Source of the DNA: Maylandia zebra
Lineage: Eukaryota > Chordata > Actinopteri > Cichliformes > Cichlidae
Assembly: GCF_041146795.1 (NCBI RefSeq)
Contig: NC_135175.1
Coordinates: 24,157,075-24,221,074, forward strand
Reading direction: 5' to 3'
Length of the DNA stretch: 64,000 nt
Positions 44,501-58,421 of this stretch are shown piece after piece. Every line of letters begins with the position of its first letter. The stretch's first letter is position 1. A program made the translations under genes and the position numbers. The notes beneath the pieces are model-generated. The model was not told the DNA's origin. It made no database searches and saw only the letters and a list, made by a program, of their open reading frames with translations.

Positions 44501-45235
44501 GTGACTGACTCATTGGCCCATTTGTTAGATGTACTTTACACTAAAGGCTCCCTCCTACCCTGTCACAAACACAGACAGCAGCCTTGTACTTGACGGGATG
44601 ATGGTCACATTTATCCACAATGAATGCAGTCATACCAGCATTATCGACCACCTACAGTCTGACTAATTGGAAAAGGCTTGGATCCTTGAATATTTCATAT
44701 GAGACATTACTTATAGGATCAAAATGAGCTTTTATTTGTCTATAATGACCCCAAAGGTTAAGAACTCCCTCGCCACTGAGGCACTCTCTGTGCAGCGAGG
44801 GAGCACTCACTCAGCTAATGAAATTCACAAGTCCATCAGCAGCTTGATGCAGTGGTCACTGTCAGACCACAGATGTTATGAGAAAAAAACTGCACAGAAG
44901 AAAATAAATTGCCCATTTTCACCCCAAAATGATCAATACAAGCGAAGTTCCAAACACAGCAGCATATTATTCATGTTATTTTTGACAAGGAGAAGTGCTA
45001 TGATATAGTGATATGAAGTAGTGTATTTGTCACATTTACTGGTACATTCATGCTGATTGGGTTACTGTTATAATCTTACATATCATGAGATGTAAGATTA
45101 TCATATCTTTTTTTCTTAATCTTTATGCGAGCTGTCTATGAAATTGTTATACTATAGCAATGCACATTCTACCCAAGTGCACTGGGCCACCAACATTCGG
45201 TTAGTTTGAGTATGATTTCTAAAATTGAATAGATA
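41526..45235. other. intergenic; one G+C-balanced block
   Basis: No gene seen. 42840-43060 stands out as GC-balanced, repeat-free sequence with a TATTCATAAGGCAAA core and might be regulatory. The short frames here have no recognised motif. Confidence 0.45.
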
Positions 45236-45243
45236 TCTTAGAG

Positions 45244-46011
45244 CAGTGTTTCCCCACCACATAGGTGTTCCGTGAGAAATGATCAGGTGTGGAAGATTAT
45301 CTGGTTCCACCTGATTACTCTAAGCCAGCGGTCCCCAACCTAATTTGTGCCCGACAATATTTTCACGGACCGGCCTTTAAGGTTTTGCGGATAAATACAA
45401 CAAAATGAAACTAGTACCAGGACCGAAAAAAAGAAGATTTATTCATAACACACGTGAAAAGACCCAGGAAAACAGAGTTTACGGGGGAAAAAAAAACGAT
45501 AACAAAATAATGCTGAAAACCGATAAAAACCCTGAAAACCATACATTTCACACCCGAGTCTCAACTCTCGTGGCCCGGTACCAAACCGGTTCGTGGCCCG
45601 GGGGTTGGGAACCGCTGCTCTAAGCGACTGGCTGAGTAACGGGCAGAACAATTACATTCTCTTCCACTAGAGGGCAGTACAACTACCTGCTCTAATTAAA
45701 AGGGTTGCCAACTGCGAGTAAAACAGAAGAAGACGAAGAAGGAAATTACATAAAAGTCATGCTGTGAGTAAGACAACAAATATTTGGGGGAAAAAAGTAG
45801 TCAACGTGACCTGGGTCCTGGAGAAAGATTCTGAACCAGATGAAGGCCGTAGCATGAGTAGTGATCAGAAGAAAGCAAGAAAGGTATACTAGGGACAAAC
45901 TGAACCAATTCTGGTGTGTGGGGAAAAACTATCAATATGCTTTTTGTGACATTTTTGTTTGGTGGTGTGCTGTATGATTTTTCTAATGTGAAATGTGGTT
46001 GGGATACACTG
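45244..46011. mobile_element. hAT-type non-autonomous transposon (outer)
   Basis: The inverted ends CAGTGTTTCCCCACCAC (45244) and the complement of CAGTGTATCCCAACCAC (ending 46011) are flanked by perfect 8-bp duplications TCTTAGAG at 45236-45243 and 46012-46019. The interior holds no transposase and is itself interrupted by a second hAT element. Without that insertion and its extra 8 bp it is about 468 bp long. Confidence 0.88.
45326..45617. mobile_element. hAT-type MITE (inner, nested)
   Basis: The ends CAGCGGTCCCCAACC and the complement of CAGCGGTTCCCAACC are flanked by perfect 8-bp duplications CTCTAAGC at 45318-45325 and 45618-45625. It is 292 bp and carries paired CACGGACCGG/GGCCCGG subterminal blocks. 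It jumped into the outer hAT element. Confidence 0.9.
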
Positions 46012-46019
46012 TCTTAGAG

Positions 46020-47650
46020 AACACTATGTCACTGTTTCCCAAGTTAAGCCGCAGAATGGATACAACTGTGAATGTTTTTGTGCTCTACAAGGGTACTTAT
46101 TAAGAACATGTTTGAAAGGGAATGCAACGCAAAGAGGAGCTGAGCTGTGACAAACTGATGGGTACCCTGGCCTGGGGACGAAGGGCAATTGTGTTTGGAC
46201 TGAGGAAACTTTACTGAGTTTTAGTTTCATGGAGGCACAAGTGATCATATTGGGATGAGGGTAAACTGTTAAGTTATTAGCCAAGGATAGCAGCTGAGTG
46301 TAGCAAGCTGCATTCTGGTGATCTACAGGTAGCAGGTAGCTGCACCACCTGTATCTTCATCAACCTTCAGTCAAAGCTTACATACTTCTAACTTTTGGCC
46401 TAAATAACATTTAAATTGGTGTGTTATCAGAAAAATATTATATAAATATATTTAAAAAAAATACCCCATACAGTTGTCATGAGGGGAAATCGGCTATAGA
46501 TACCAAACCATGTGTAAGTAATTGTAGGCATACTTATTTCTACCGTAAAGTTGTGCAATTTACTTTGAGCTCTGTGAGGGCCAGAGACAGTCTTATATGT
46601 TGGCCATTCAAAGAATTGTAGCTTTTATAATTTCTACATTGGCTTCACTTTTCAGACACTTGGCTATAGCGACAGTATTAGCTGGGAGGTATTAAAAAGC
46701 TCTTCAGAGCTGAGGGGAACTGGAAATTCAGTGTTCCTCATAATGACCTCATCCACAGCACAGGAGTAAATGTATTTACTTTCCATCACTGATAAAGATG
46801 TGTGCTAATCCTGGGGATCAAATAAGCAATCATATCACCAAAGTTTATTGGGTTTTCAGTGGCTCAAATAAGCCACACAAAGCACAACAGGAAATTTGAA
46901 AGTGTCCCCATAATCCCTTTATTTTCCGTTGGCCTGAATAGCAAACATAATGTGGCTAACTCCAGTAATATAAATTTAATTGCTGCTATTAGTGTCACAA
47001 TGAGGCTGTTGAAGGTTTGTGTATAAAATTGTCAGGGTTGGAGGTTTTTTTCTCTCTTGATTGGTTGGGCTTTGTTGGATGTCTCTGTTTGACAAAAAAC
47101 TCGTCATCACATCTACTCTTTCTGAAATCAGACACTTTCCAAGTGCAAGATGAGACCAGAACTCTGCATCCGTCATTCACATCCAAATATAGTTTATACA
47201 AGTACTCCGTAATAAGAAAGAGTACCCTACCAGTGTTGCCTCTGGCATTTCAACGCAGATCAAAGAGCTGCATGGCAGAAATGTCAGTGTTTACTAAATA
47301 TTTCATCTTTTCAACGTGACCACTGAATAGTGGGGTAAAATCTCGCAGGACTAAAATATATGACCAAATTAGCTGTTCAATTACCATATCAAAAGTGTCT
47401 GCAGTTTCACAGCTCACTTGGGTGGGGTTGGAAAACCATACAAAAAACAAATATCTGTGTTGTTTCTTTGTGAATTATCTACGGTATTATTATGCAGTGA
47501 TGATATGAACTGAAACCCAGTTGTCAACACTTCAACTGCAACAAATAACACTATAAAAATTGTGAATGAAATATTTATTTTCTTGCATTTTGACTTTATT
47601 AGAAAGAGGCATTTGAATCAGCGAGAGACTAGAAAGGTTTTATAGTACTT
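46020..47650. other. intergenic, no gene seen
   Basis: AT-rich sequence with only short unsupported open frames. Confidence 0.5.
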
Positions 47651-47654
47651 TAAA

Positions 47655-47850
47655 CTTTAAGGTGAGGAGATTTGGGGGCACATTAGTGCCGTTGTTAACA
47701 CTCTCACTTCACAGCAAGAAGGCTCTGAGTTCAAACATGCTTTTTGGGTGAAGCCTTTCTTACTGTGGATTCCTCCAAGTACTCCAGCTTCCTTCCACAG
47801 TCCAAAAACATGGATGTTAGGTTAATTGTCTGTCGTTGAGAAACTAGTTA
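47655..47850 (+). mobile_element. degenerate tRNA-derived SINE
   Basis: GGGGGCACATTAGTGCCGTT, CACTTCACAGCAAGAAGGCT and GAGTTCAAACATG correspond to the tRNA-like head, and TCCTCCAAGTACTCCAGCTT-CCTTCCACAGTCCAAAAACATG to the body of a widespread fish SINE. A fuller reverse-oriented relative is at 52400-52690. Confidence 0.7.
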
Positions 47851-50800
47851 CCTGGGTTTAGTGAATATGTGAATATGGCACAAATTGTTTTAAGACCTCT
47901 CTCTTTCCCTATCTTTCCCTTATTCTGATTGGCTGCCTATAACAAACAGAATGTTTGAACACCAGAAGGTTGGTATGTCTGAGAGGACCATGATAAGGAA
48001 ATGAGCGCTTTCATTGATGTAATAAAGAGCCAAGAGTGGCCTGATAACTAAGCTTTTTTAATTTTAGCCATGTTTAATATAAAGATAATCTAATCTTTCT
48101 TAGACCTACCTCTTGTTTGGGGTACATTTTTAATTTCTTGGGATTAGTTTTACCTAATTACATCATTTTTACATACATAAAAAAACTCACATGGCAACAA
48201 CAGGTTCATGTTATAGCATAACACAGTAAAGCTGCGTATTATGAAAGTTACAACATATGAAAATAGCATGAATTATAATTAGCGGCAGCAAAGCCACAAT
48301 GTGATGTGCTTCTCTTGCACTATATGAGGACGCGTGGTCTCAGGAGGAAAAGAAAATTCATATTTATTTCACACATTCTTAAGAGTTCGTTAGGATGACA
48401 ATGTTTCTGTTTGATCCAGCTTGAACTTCTTGAACTTCACAAACTCACTGTTCTGATTGTTGAGTCACTAAAACATAATAAATGGAAAATACTTGATGGT
48501 CAGTTCAACACAGAACTTGATAGATCTTTTACTGAAAATGAATCTGTTCAGTGATGTGTGGCCATATAGTGAAAGCTTACTAAATACTTAGTATGTGGGG
48601 TCAATTACTTATTTACAATATTTATTAAGTTCCGGAAACATTTAAGCCACAGAATTGATTTCCAAAAGTCATGCTGGCTGAGTGGTGCTCAAAACGGCAA
48701 CTGTCTTATACAACGCTTCTCGCAAATCTCATCAGAAGGATATTGATTTAATAAATCCACATATTGTCATTGAGAATCTCATGGGTACATAATGGCACAA
48801 TTTTAGGTCTACTGAAGCAATTATCTGTGCAAAGCTCTTATTGGATATGGCAGCAATGACTTCAGAGTTAAACTTCAAAGTCACAGCTGGAGCTACCACA
48901 TATTGAACAAGTCCTCCAACTAAACGATCATATCAGTTATTGACTCCTACTGTCGGACACGACTTAAGTCAGGATTCAGATGAACTTATGCAGTCGTGCT
49001 ACATCTAATTAACATCTAAGTAAGTTTATGTAAATATAACATGGTCAGCTCAACAGCCTATCTCTCAAAATTCTACCAGCGTGCATGTTGCAGCTGGTTT
49101 ACTTAAAGTAAAAGGTTAGTGAGAACATGCACAGGACCTCCAGACCAGTTCCGAACCATGACAGGTTACGTTGATAGTGAATGGGTACCTTTAGGCCATG
49201 AAAGAGCTTGCACAAATGACCTGTGGGGGTTGTTTTCTTGTGAAGGACAGTCATCTTATCAAATATTTGCTTAATTATACATTTGGTAGACACAGAGCAC
49301 TATTACTTTTCATTTGGTACTTTTTTCTACCAGTATTCAAACCATTAGTTTCCACCTACTCCCTAGTGAAAGGTCTGGCTATGTAGGAGTTAACTCAATA
49401 AGATCACTTTGATCATTTGACTAAAAAAGGTTTGAGAGCAATAAAACTGAAAAATAAGCTGTAACAGACTGAACTGAAAGCAACTGTATTGTTGGGAGAT
49501 ATGTAATTACTCATGGGTTGGTCACAGTCCATGAGTCCACAGACATTGTTAAACTGAAGACTTTTCATATACTGTAAATAGCTCTATCTATGAGATGATT
49601 TTAAGACATGCACAGTGTCTTCCCCATTCAAGATCTGGCATGTTTTTCTTCAATCAAAAACACTTGGATATTGCATTTGACTTTCCAGGTAAACACACCT
49701 TACCATATGTGTGTACAGAGTTTCAAACCTGTCGTTGATTGCTGACATGTTGTGGAGGCAGAGGGCTCGCTAAAGCTTTGTGGTCTAGGCACAGGCTGTC
49801 AGAGCGCAGAGCTGACCTTACATCAGGGAAACCTGCAGAGAACGTCAAGCAGCCTCAGCAGCGCTCTTTTCAAGAACTAGGTACTAGCCGGGAGGCTGGG
49901 GGAGTCTATTTTTGTTTATCTTTCATGTCAGGAACCACCCAGGGATACGACTGAGCCTAGTTGTTGTTAATTGCACACACCACCTCAGTTAAGCTTTAAT
50001 TACTTTACTGTGAGGCTCATTGTGCTGGATTGTCACTTCATCTTTCAGGGAAGTGTTGGATCCAAAGACATGCTAATGATCTCATATGGTTAAAAAAAAA
50101 GGGGACCGTGGTACTCTACACAGCCTCATGAATAAATGCTAATCGGTCTGGTTGTGACTCAAACGGAGGGCAATTCAGGTGCAAGAAACTGTAACCATGG
50201 GAGCAACTTTAGTAAACAATGTCCACTCTTATACGTTATTTCTTAAAACTAAGCAAAGCAAACCTTTAGGTACCGGACTCAAAAAATTGAGGAAATACTG
50301 ATCATAACAAACAAAGGAGTGGGTGACCCAGGAGGAAACAAAGTCCTGATATTTTATTTGTTTCTGTTATGGCTGGTACCACATGTAAAACATCAGGATA
50401 CAACCACAAGTTATTTAACACCAAATGCGCCACACACACCGAACACGCTACAAGAACAAATGCCGGTAATAATGTTAGCCACTTACATAGGTTACGTCAC
50501 AGCAAGTCTAAATCAGGCGTAAGGACATTAGTGTCACTGTAGCCTGACTCCTATACCATCCATTAACAGAGTGCCATTTATGGCAGTCTTTGCATGTCTG
50601 TGAGTATCCCTCTTAAATACCCTCTGTTCTCCAAAGACCAGACCATCTCAGACTCCATAATCCTGTTTATTGCATGTATGAGCATGTCCCCGCCAGGCAC
50701 CAGAGCGAGTCCGATCTCTTTGATTGTCCATACAAGTCTTTCAGTGAAAAAGCAATTTCGTTTTTTGATGTGCAGGAATATAAAAAATGAGAAATATTAA

Positions 50801-52390
50801 GTTTTGATTAAAAGAGAATGAATTATGATTCAGGGCATGAGTGGCAGTGAGCAGAACAGGATTATGAGAAATGTGATTTTATGTGTATTTAATGTTGCTT
50901 ACTTCATTTTTTAGGTGTCCAAACATTAATGTTAATAAGTATGGGCAGTGCAGGTCTACCTTAAGTTATATTACACATAACTTAATTTATGGACATCTAT
51001 GGTTTGATTTCTTTGCATATGTGGACTGGATGGGTTCTTACCAACACCAGGTGAGAATTTCATGTCAACAGAACCTTTAGAAATAAATCTACTTAGAAAA
51101 TTTGTGATGCGTTCAATATTTATTTTACCCGAAATAAACACTGTCTAAATGGCATACAACAACAGTGACGCAAGAAAGTCCAGTCATACCCTGTACTCAC
51201 GACTTGGCCCATTTTTAACCCTTAGAGACATGGAGCCCTCAGCATGAGAGAAAAAAACCCAGTACAATGACGTAGTTTTGTGCTGCTCCACACACCTTTT
51301 AAAGCACCTTTCACCTGCCAATTTATCTTCTGGTTTTCTGCTCTTGGGCTGTTAACACACACAGCTCAGTGATGCACTTGGGGAAACAGAGAGGAGAGGG
51401 GATTAATAAGATCTGGAGCCTGGTGTTGACCTCAAGCTAGGGATTCAGAACATGTGAAATGAGAAAGGAAGCCCCCCGCTCGTGGGTGGAAGCAGCGCTG
51501 CAAGAGCAGGAAACAGGAAAATATTCAGACTCAAAACAAAATTCTTTTTTTAAGATTTGTAATATTACATTGCCCCCAGACTATGTCAACAGTTAACCAA
51601 CAAAAATCTGAAACGTCTTTTTCCTTTTACCACTGAGCCTTCTGTTTACACTAAAGATGAATACTCAAAACAACACAAACCTTTAGACTGTGTGTCCTCA
51701 GGGGCACCCATAGTGTTGCACTTTCTTGCACTAAACGTGATGGAAGCATCAGAATAAAAAGTAATGTTCAAATGCAACTTATGTTTTCTCCTCTGAATGC
51801 ATGGCGTTAAACTATGCTGCTCCTTTTCGTCCTGGTCAACTGAGAACCTGTTTGAATCTTGTCCAACTTAGTGATCCATGAGAGAGCTGAGAAGAGGAAA
51901 AGGTATGGAGGTAAGGATAGTGGATAGGTGTGTAATTCTACAGTCCACTTGTTCCACTTTTCCCAGTTATTGTCTGTGTAACTGAAGCTTTAGTGTAGCT
52001 AGGAGGATTTGTATTCATCTGTCCTGGGTGTTATGGTCACTAGTAATTCATTTCTGTCTGCCTTCTATGAGCCAATCATTTCTGTTCCATGTGCTCTTCA
52101 TCATTCATGTCATTTTGCATATCAGACTCTTCATTCATGCCTGGCTCTCCCTGACCAGTTAAAGATCTTCGTTCAAGTCTCCACCTGCTTCATCTGTGCC
52201 AACACCAGACTCCAGAGTGTCTTGTCCTACTTCCTGCAACTCTGCTATGGAGCTTCATCAGAGTTGCAAAAATAACAAATAGTTTATTACTTAAACTCTT
52301 ACTTCAGTAAATTGTGATCAGTTCTTTCAAATCATCTCTCTTTACTGAAATATTGTCAATAATTCTTGCACCGGATTGGCATGAAGTCTA
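47851..52390. other. intergenic, no gene seen
   Basis: No recognisable coding region or repeat family. 48600-49020 and 51190-51480 are less AT-rich than their surroundings. Confidence 0.45.
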
Positions 52391-52394
52391 GAAG

Positions 52395-52690
52395 TTCAAA
52401 ATTCAGTCACAGGGGGCTAGAGCTTATCCAGCTGCCATAGGATGAGAGGCAGGTTACACCCTGGACAGGTCGTCAGGTTGTCAATTAGCTAACACAGAGA
52501 GAAAGACAACAATTTGTACTCATATTCATACCTATGAGCAGTTTAGCATCAGCAGTTAACCTAAGGCCACTAACTACATGTCTTTGGATTGTGGGAGGAA
52601 GGTGGAATACTTAGAAGGAAGTCCCACAGACACGGGGAGAACGTGCAAATTCCACACATGCTCCAGCTAGATAGTGGATTTGAACACGGG
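52395..52690 (-). mobile_element. SINE of the 47655 type, - strand
   Basis: GGGGCTAGAGCTTATCCAGC, GGTTACACCCTGGACAGGTC, ACTACATGTCTTTGGATTGT-GGGAGGAAG and ACACGGGGAGAACGTGCAAA are the reverse complement of the body of this SINE family. The tRNA-like head is at the right end. Confidence 0.72.
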
Positions 52691-54300
52691 GCCTAAAAAA
52701 ATCAGGAGGATCTAGCTCAACTAATTTAGAAACAACTTTGCAGCTAGCTGCTGTCGTTAACTGTGCTGGCTTAATTTCTTATTTCCAACATTTTGCAAAA
52801 AACCCATGTAAGGGGTTTGTCCAATCAGGTGTTTGCACAGTGTGGGGAGCGGGCTTGTCAATCATCCATCCTGCACTCTCAGTGCTGGGAAGTGGGACAT
52901 TCCCTCATGTGGTAACACCCCGTGAACACACTTCAAACTGAGTTACTGAGTTTCAGGGGAGATCCTTTTGAATCATGTTCAAGATCTCTTTGCTTGACTC
53001 CAAAACATTTTAAGCTCAATAGAATTGCAGGCAGTGATATTTCATGGCTCAATATATTGCTGGGCTTAGTTGTCATCTTGGTAATAGTTATGAGAGGAAC
53101 AAAACAAAAAAGGATATGGAAATATAGCTTTAGACAACCTGGAACTGAAGGACTGATAGCAGTGTGCAGAATGCCAACAAGAAGTCATCCACTGACATTT
53201 TGTTGAATAAACAGCATTGAAATAGAACAGACAGCGTCCTAGTGTGCAGGAGATTAAGGACTGTGCGTGTGTTCACTCTCGTTGTAGATATAAATCTTTA
53301 CACAAGAACAAAAAATCATTAGTGTGTTCCTCTTGAGATGTAGACTTAGTCACCCTGTTTCACACTCTGTCACAACTTTTTGGCAGACTCACTGGGATTG
53401 TCTCTTTGCTGTTGGAAAAATAACGTGGACATCTTGATGTAACTCATCTTACTTCACACATTTGTTTAACCTCGGCTAAACCTCCTGCTCCCCTCCACAT
53501 CTTTAGCTCTCTTTGTAGTGGCTCAGCCACCCTGCTGCCTCTCTCCTCTCGCTGGCATGATGGCTGTTTTTCTCCGTGCCCCCTCCTCAACCTCCAGATG
53601 CCACAACAAGAAAGAGACAGCTGCTCGCGTGTGTACAAAAGATGGAAACTATCCTAACGCACCATAAATCAACTCTTCAGGCCATTTTGTGGAACACGCA
53701 GTGTTTTGGGGACACTTTATCAAGCACGCTTTCTTTTTTGTTCACGTCTTCATTGAGTTTGCAGTTCATTCACATCATTTGAGCATTCATAATGTTGCTG
53801 ACAACTGCATTGTGTGAGCCGAAGCTAAATTTAGAGTGTTAATTAACCAAGCGCTCACTCCTGCTCTGGTTGTTCTTGCAGTTTGATTTGTTTGTGTCAC
53901 CCAGAGCAGACGCCTGCCTCATACTCTGCCAGTGATCTCGTGGTATTAAATATCTGGAAGTCTGTAATGTAAATGTATCCAATAATGTGCATAGATTATT
54001 CTTGTCATATGCAGACTAAGTATCGCTGATTAAATTTACGACAAATTTTCACAGTCTTCCCACTTTTATGAACTAAAGATGTTTATTTTTGTTCTTTTAA
54101 TGTGGCATGCTGATTAATTGTTGCCTAGCAACTCTGTTTCCTAGCTATCCTTTGTCCCATCACAGTTTGTCAGCTAGCCCTAACCCAACCAAAATACCAG
54201 TGCCACAGTTTGATATTTGTTGAACTTGTGTAAATATTTGTGTTGATGGAAAAAAAAGTGTGGCATGAATTCATCCAAGGCAGCCGGACCACAGTCCCAG
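52691..54300. other. intergenic, no gene seen
   Basis: No supported gene; short open frames lack recognisable motifs. Confidence 0.45.
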
Positions 54301-54309
54301 TCTCAGCCT

Positions 54310-54597
54310 CACACACAGTGGTGGACGGATCGGCACCTTTGCCTCACAGTGAGATTGCTCTGGGTTCAAAACCTCCTGATTTGCTGAGACCTTTCTGCGT
54401 GGTTTGCATGTGATTTCTCTCAAGTTTCCTCCCCAATCCAAAGACATACACATTAACTTAAATTGCTGATTGTAATTTGGTCCTAGGTTTGAATGACAGA
54501 GCTCTGTGATGGACTGGTAACCTGTCATCATCACAGCTTGGATAGATTCCAGCACCCAGCTACCCTGAAAAGTGGAAGAAAATGGATGGATGGATCT
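54310..54597 (+). mobile_element. SINE of the 47655 type, + strand
   Basis: GATTGCTCTGGGTTCAAAAC (B-box-like), TTTCCTCCCCAATCCAAAGA, TGATGGACTGGTAACCTGTC and the terminal AAAATGGATGGATGGAT tail follow the family order. Confidence 0.7.
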
Positions 54598-55887
54598 TTA
54601 AGAATTATTTTTATATTCTAATCCACTCAGAAACCGTATCATGTTAATATTACTGTTATTAATTTGTATGAACTGAACTTGAACTTTTCATTTGACTGAT
54701 GGGTTGTCAAGGTAAATATTATTTTTTGGGTTAATGTTTAGGGAGTTTCACCGGAAGTTGAAATAATCACTTCTTTTTAGATCGATTAACTTACTGTTGA
54801 TATTCTCATGCCGCAGTACAGTAACCCTGCACAGCTAATTCAAACCAGCATGCAGCTGGCTTTATGTTGCTGCGGGTCAGACAATGGAGAGAATCAGTCC
54901 ATATGCACTATATGATGGGCAGTGCTTCTACTCTGTGGTTATTAAATTAATTATGAGATGCCATTTCCTTTTGCTCTTTAATTATTTTTCAGTAATACTC
55001 TCACTGTTTCTCCATTTCTGCTCTCAGGACTACAATAAGCTACAACATGATCTCTGTTTCTCGCAGGAGATACCAAACAGACAGAGCAAAGTCTGTCTCC
55101 ATCTCTGTGTGCATGTTTGCAGCATCTGTTCCATCACTGCTGGTTTACTGGTTGATGAATAAACAAACAGTTACCAGATTTGTCTTGGCTGTGTAATATA
55201 GACAACAAATCCAGTAAGCCCTGAGACATTTGAATCGTCTGTCAACACTGTATTGTTGTGGAGTTCGTTTATTAAACATCTTGTCTATAGACTGTACCAC
55301 AATGCACCGATTACACCATCATTTAACAGCTCTCATGAAAGGAATCATCACTCTTCAGCCTTTTTCATCTCTGATAAAATATTCTGACAGCATAGGAGGT
55401 GATTTGTGGCTTCTCGCCGGAGCTAAACTTAGAGCTGTCATGACGCCATTGATGTCTCTGATTGTGCCCAATATCCTACTACGGTGTTTGGTTACTGTAT
55501 ATTTTTAAACCGGGCACTCAACCTGCAACATTTGAAATCTTTTGTAAAGAACTTTCTTTTTTTCCATGACAGGTTTAAAGAAGCAGATCAGCAGCTTGCG
55601 CTTGTGATGGAAAATTCCTCAGTGGAAAACAGTTGTGGAGCTGTGACGTAGAAAGCAACTTCACCCGCGAGGAGGAGCACTGCGCCTCATACAGACTGAG
55701 ACGCATTAAATCATGCATTTCTCAACTTGTGATGAGTCACATGTACATCGCACTATGGGAAGTTTAAACTTAAATTCAGAGGATCCAGACTTCATTAGGA
55801 TTTTGGTTGATCTGATCATAAGTGGACATCCTAAATAAATTACCACCAGGGTGCATCTAAGAACTTAAACCAATCATGGAGATGTGA
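54598..55887. other. intergenic, no gene seen
   Basis: AT-rich; no coding or repeat assignment. Confidence 0.5.
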
Positions 55888-56100
55888 ATTCATTTCATTT
55901 CAGTTTTATCCATATAGCTCCAGTTCACAACAACAGCTGTCATGTAATGTGATGAAAACCCCAATAATCAGGAAATCACCTTTTACTCTAGCAACACTTG
56001 ATAAAAGTAGGAAGGAAGAACTCCCTTTCAACAGGAAGAGACCTCTCAGAACCACGCTCAGAGAGGGGCAGCCATGTGCCATGACACGCGTCATAACCTA
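55888..56100 (+). repeat. dispersed teleost repeat (LINE 3' region-like), copy 2
   Basis: Same block order as 17766-18200: TTCATTTCAGTTTTATCCAT, CACAACAACAGC, GGAAGGAAGAACTCCC, AACAGGAAGAGACC and AGAGAGGGGCAGCCATGTG. Confidence 0.75.
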
Positions 56101-57540
56101 ACAGGAAACACATCATGAAATATAATACATGGCTTTTGTTTTCTCTCAGAACTGATACAAATTAGATGAACTGGGAATGTCTGGCAACAGACTGGCATAA
56201 CCCTCTAACTTTTCAGTGAAGATGGGATAATTTTAAACTGGAAGCCTACTCTATGTATATTATTTATGTGCACAGTTGATGTTTTATTTATGGACTACAC
56301 TGGTGTGAGATTTGCTGCCCTCAGGAGATTTAGGGGTTTCACTGTTCTGGCAGTTTTGTCCTGTTAATAGATGTTCATTAAAATCCAGTTGCTCTGTCTT
56401 GAAGTGTTTTTGCTTTTTGCACTCAACAAGCACAATTAAAATGTATTCAGTCATTCGATGCTATTGTTTCTGTGGACCTTTAAAGCATTTTGGCCAAAAA
56501 TACTAATTAGTGTCAGGTTCCCACTGTAGATTAATTTACATTTCTCCCCACACACAGATAAGCTGTGGTCTCTCTAATGAGGCTTGTCTAGTTCTGGAGG
56601 AGGAGAAAGAAAAGGAAGTACAGGTGGCAGCTCTCTAATTATGTCCCAAGTGGATGACTACATTACCCAGGTACCCCAGGCCTGTGACAGGTGTGGGTGG
56701 ATGGGAGATGCACAATCAGTGGGTTGAATGACAATCTTAATGATTCATTTTCTCAGTTATTTCATTAGGGAAGGGCGTGGGCCATTGCTTCTCCTCTGTT
56801 AATTGCAACAGAAATTTTTATCACTTTGTGCTTTTGTCTTCTCTGCAGAGCTGAAACAAAAATCATTGGGAAGCAGTCTTTTTTTATATAATTTATACTG
56901 GTATTGAGTTATCCAGTATCTGCGTGGGTAGACTGTGAAATGGCTCTAATATCACTTCAGGTCCATCCGACAGCTGACTGGCATTGTTAGCTGTTGTTTA
57001 GTCTCACCTGTGAAGAAAGTGCTCACTGCAATGCTTTGTGTGAACTATTTGTGATTTGAATCAACATCTGGACCCACAACAGAGATGGAAACGCTAACTA
57101 GAACGTACACCTTTGAAGGCTGTGGGAGGGAAACAACATAGTGTAAAGTAGGTGTTAAAAAAAAATCCACTAACAAAAAGTAACAGAGTCAGTGCTGAAG
57201 TTTCCTTGCTTGTGGAATAAAAACTTAAGAGCACAGTTTGTCCTCTCATATGCTTAATGATGCACAGACACAGATGGTTACTCGTTGTGTGCTTGTGTCC
57301 AGCATAATATTATTCCCTAAAGGCTACTAAGCCACCAATTTACTGGAATCTTATTTTAAAAAATCAAATTTTGTTTATTTTATATATGCTGGATAGTAAT
57401 AATGTAGCATACTGTATGAGTAGATTTTTATTTAATTAATTAATAACTTCTCAAATGTATCTATATCGGTTGTGCATTGGTCCAATGTGGAGCCTGCAGA
57501 CCATCGTCTACATTTGGAGGCCACTTACCTCACCATCATC
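56101..57540. other. intergenic, no gene seen
   Basis: No supported coding sequence; AT-rich. Confidence 0.5.
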
Positions 57541-57706
57541 AACAATTGTCCCTTGTTGGGCTTACAATCTAAATAGATACATTTTACAATAAAACATACA
57601 TTTTCATAAAACCAAATTACATCATAAATACAATCACAGTTACTCGACAATAATTTTAAATAAAATTAAAATCATTAGTTAAAATGACTACATCTTTGAT
57701 TTCCCT

Positions 57707-58421
57707 TTAACAACACTTCAATGTAAAAGATCTAATGTCTGTAATCATTTTGATATCGGTTGGAAGTGTGTTCCACAGATGGCAAGCCTTTATAGAAAAA
57801 GCTGACTGACCGAATGTAGATCTGCGATATAATATCTTGCAGTTGCCGTTCACCTTACTCCTAGTAATACGAATACTAACTTGTCTCTGGATGTATCTAT
57901 TGAGACACTCTGGGGCCATCCTATATATACATTTAAAAACTAATTTAAGAAAACACAGATGATTAAAACTCTTAAAACTAAGTTTATATTTCTTTAAAAC
58001 GTGACAGTGATGCCACCGAACAGATTTTTTATCCATTATTTTTAAAGATTGATTATATAAGGATACCACAGGCTGAATTGTAGATGGTGCTGCTTGGGTC
58101 CAAACTGTCATACAATATGAAAAATGAGAAAATATCAGAATGCATAAATAACTGAGCTACTGAAGTGGGTATATAGTGCCGAATTAACTTAAAACAATTC
58201 AGATTAGCCTTGACCGTCTTAGAGATCTTCTTTACATGCTTGTCAAATTTAAGATGTGAATCTAAGATTATTCCTAAAAACTTAAAATCTTTGACCTCCT
58301 TTATTTCTTCGTTCCCTAGGTTGATTTTAAAATTATCAGATGAACTTTGTTTCCTAATCGAAAAACACATAGAAACAGGGTTTTTTTTTAGTTCAATACA
58401 AGATGATGTTGTTCCAGCCAT
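57707..58421 (-). pseudogene. LINE C-terminal region, frameshifted
   Basis: Two overlapping frames (58421-58053 and 58111-57707) encode KDFKFLGIILDSHLKFDKHV and then FGQSAFSIKACHLWNTLPTD, the expected order downstream of the RT palm. A frame change lies at 58053-58111. The frame ends at 57707 before an AT-rich 3' UTR. Confidence 0.78.
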
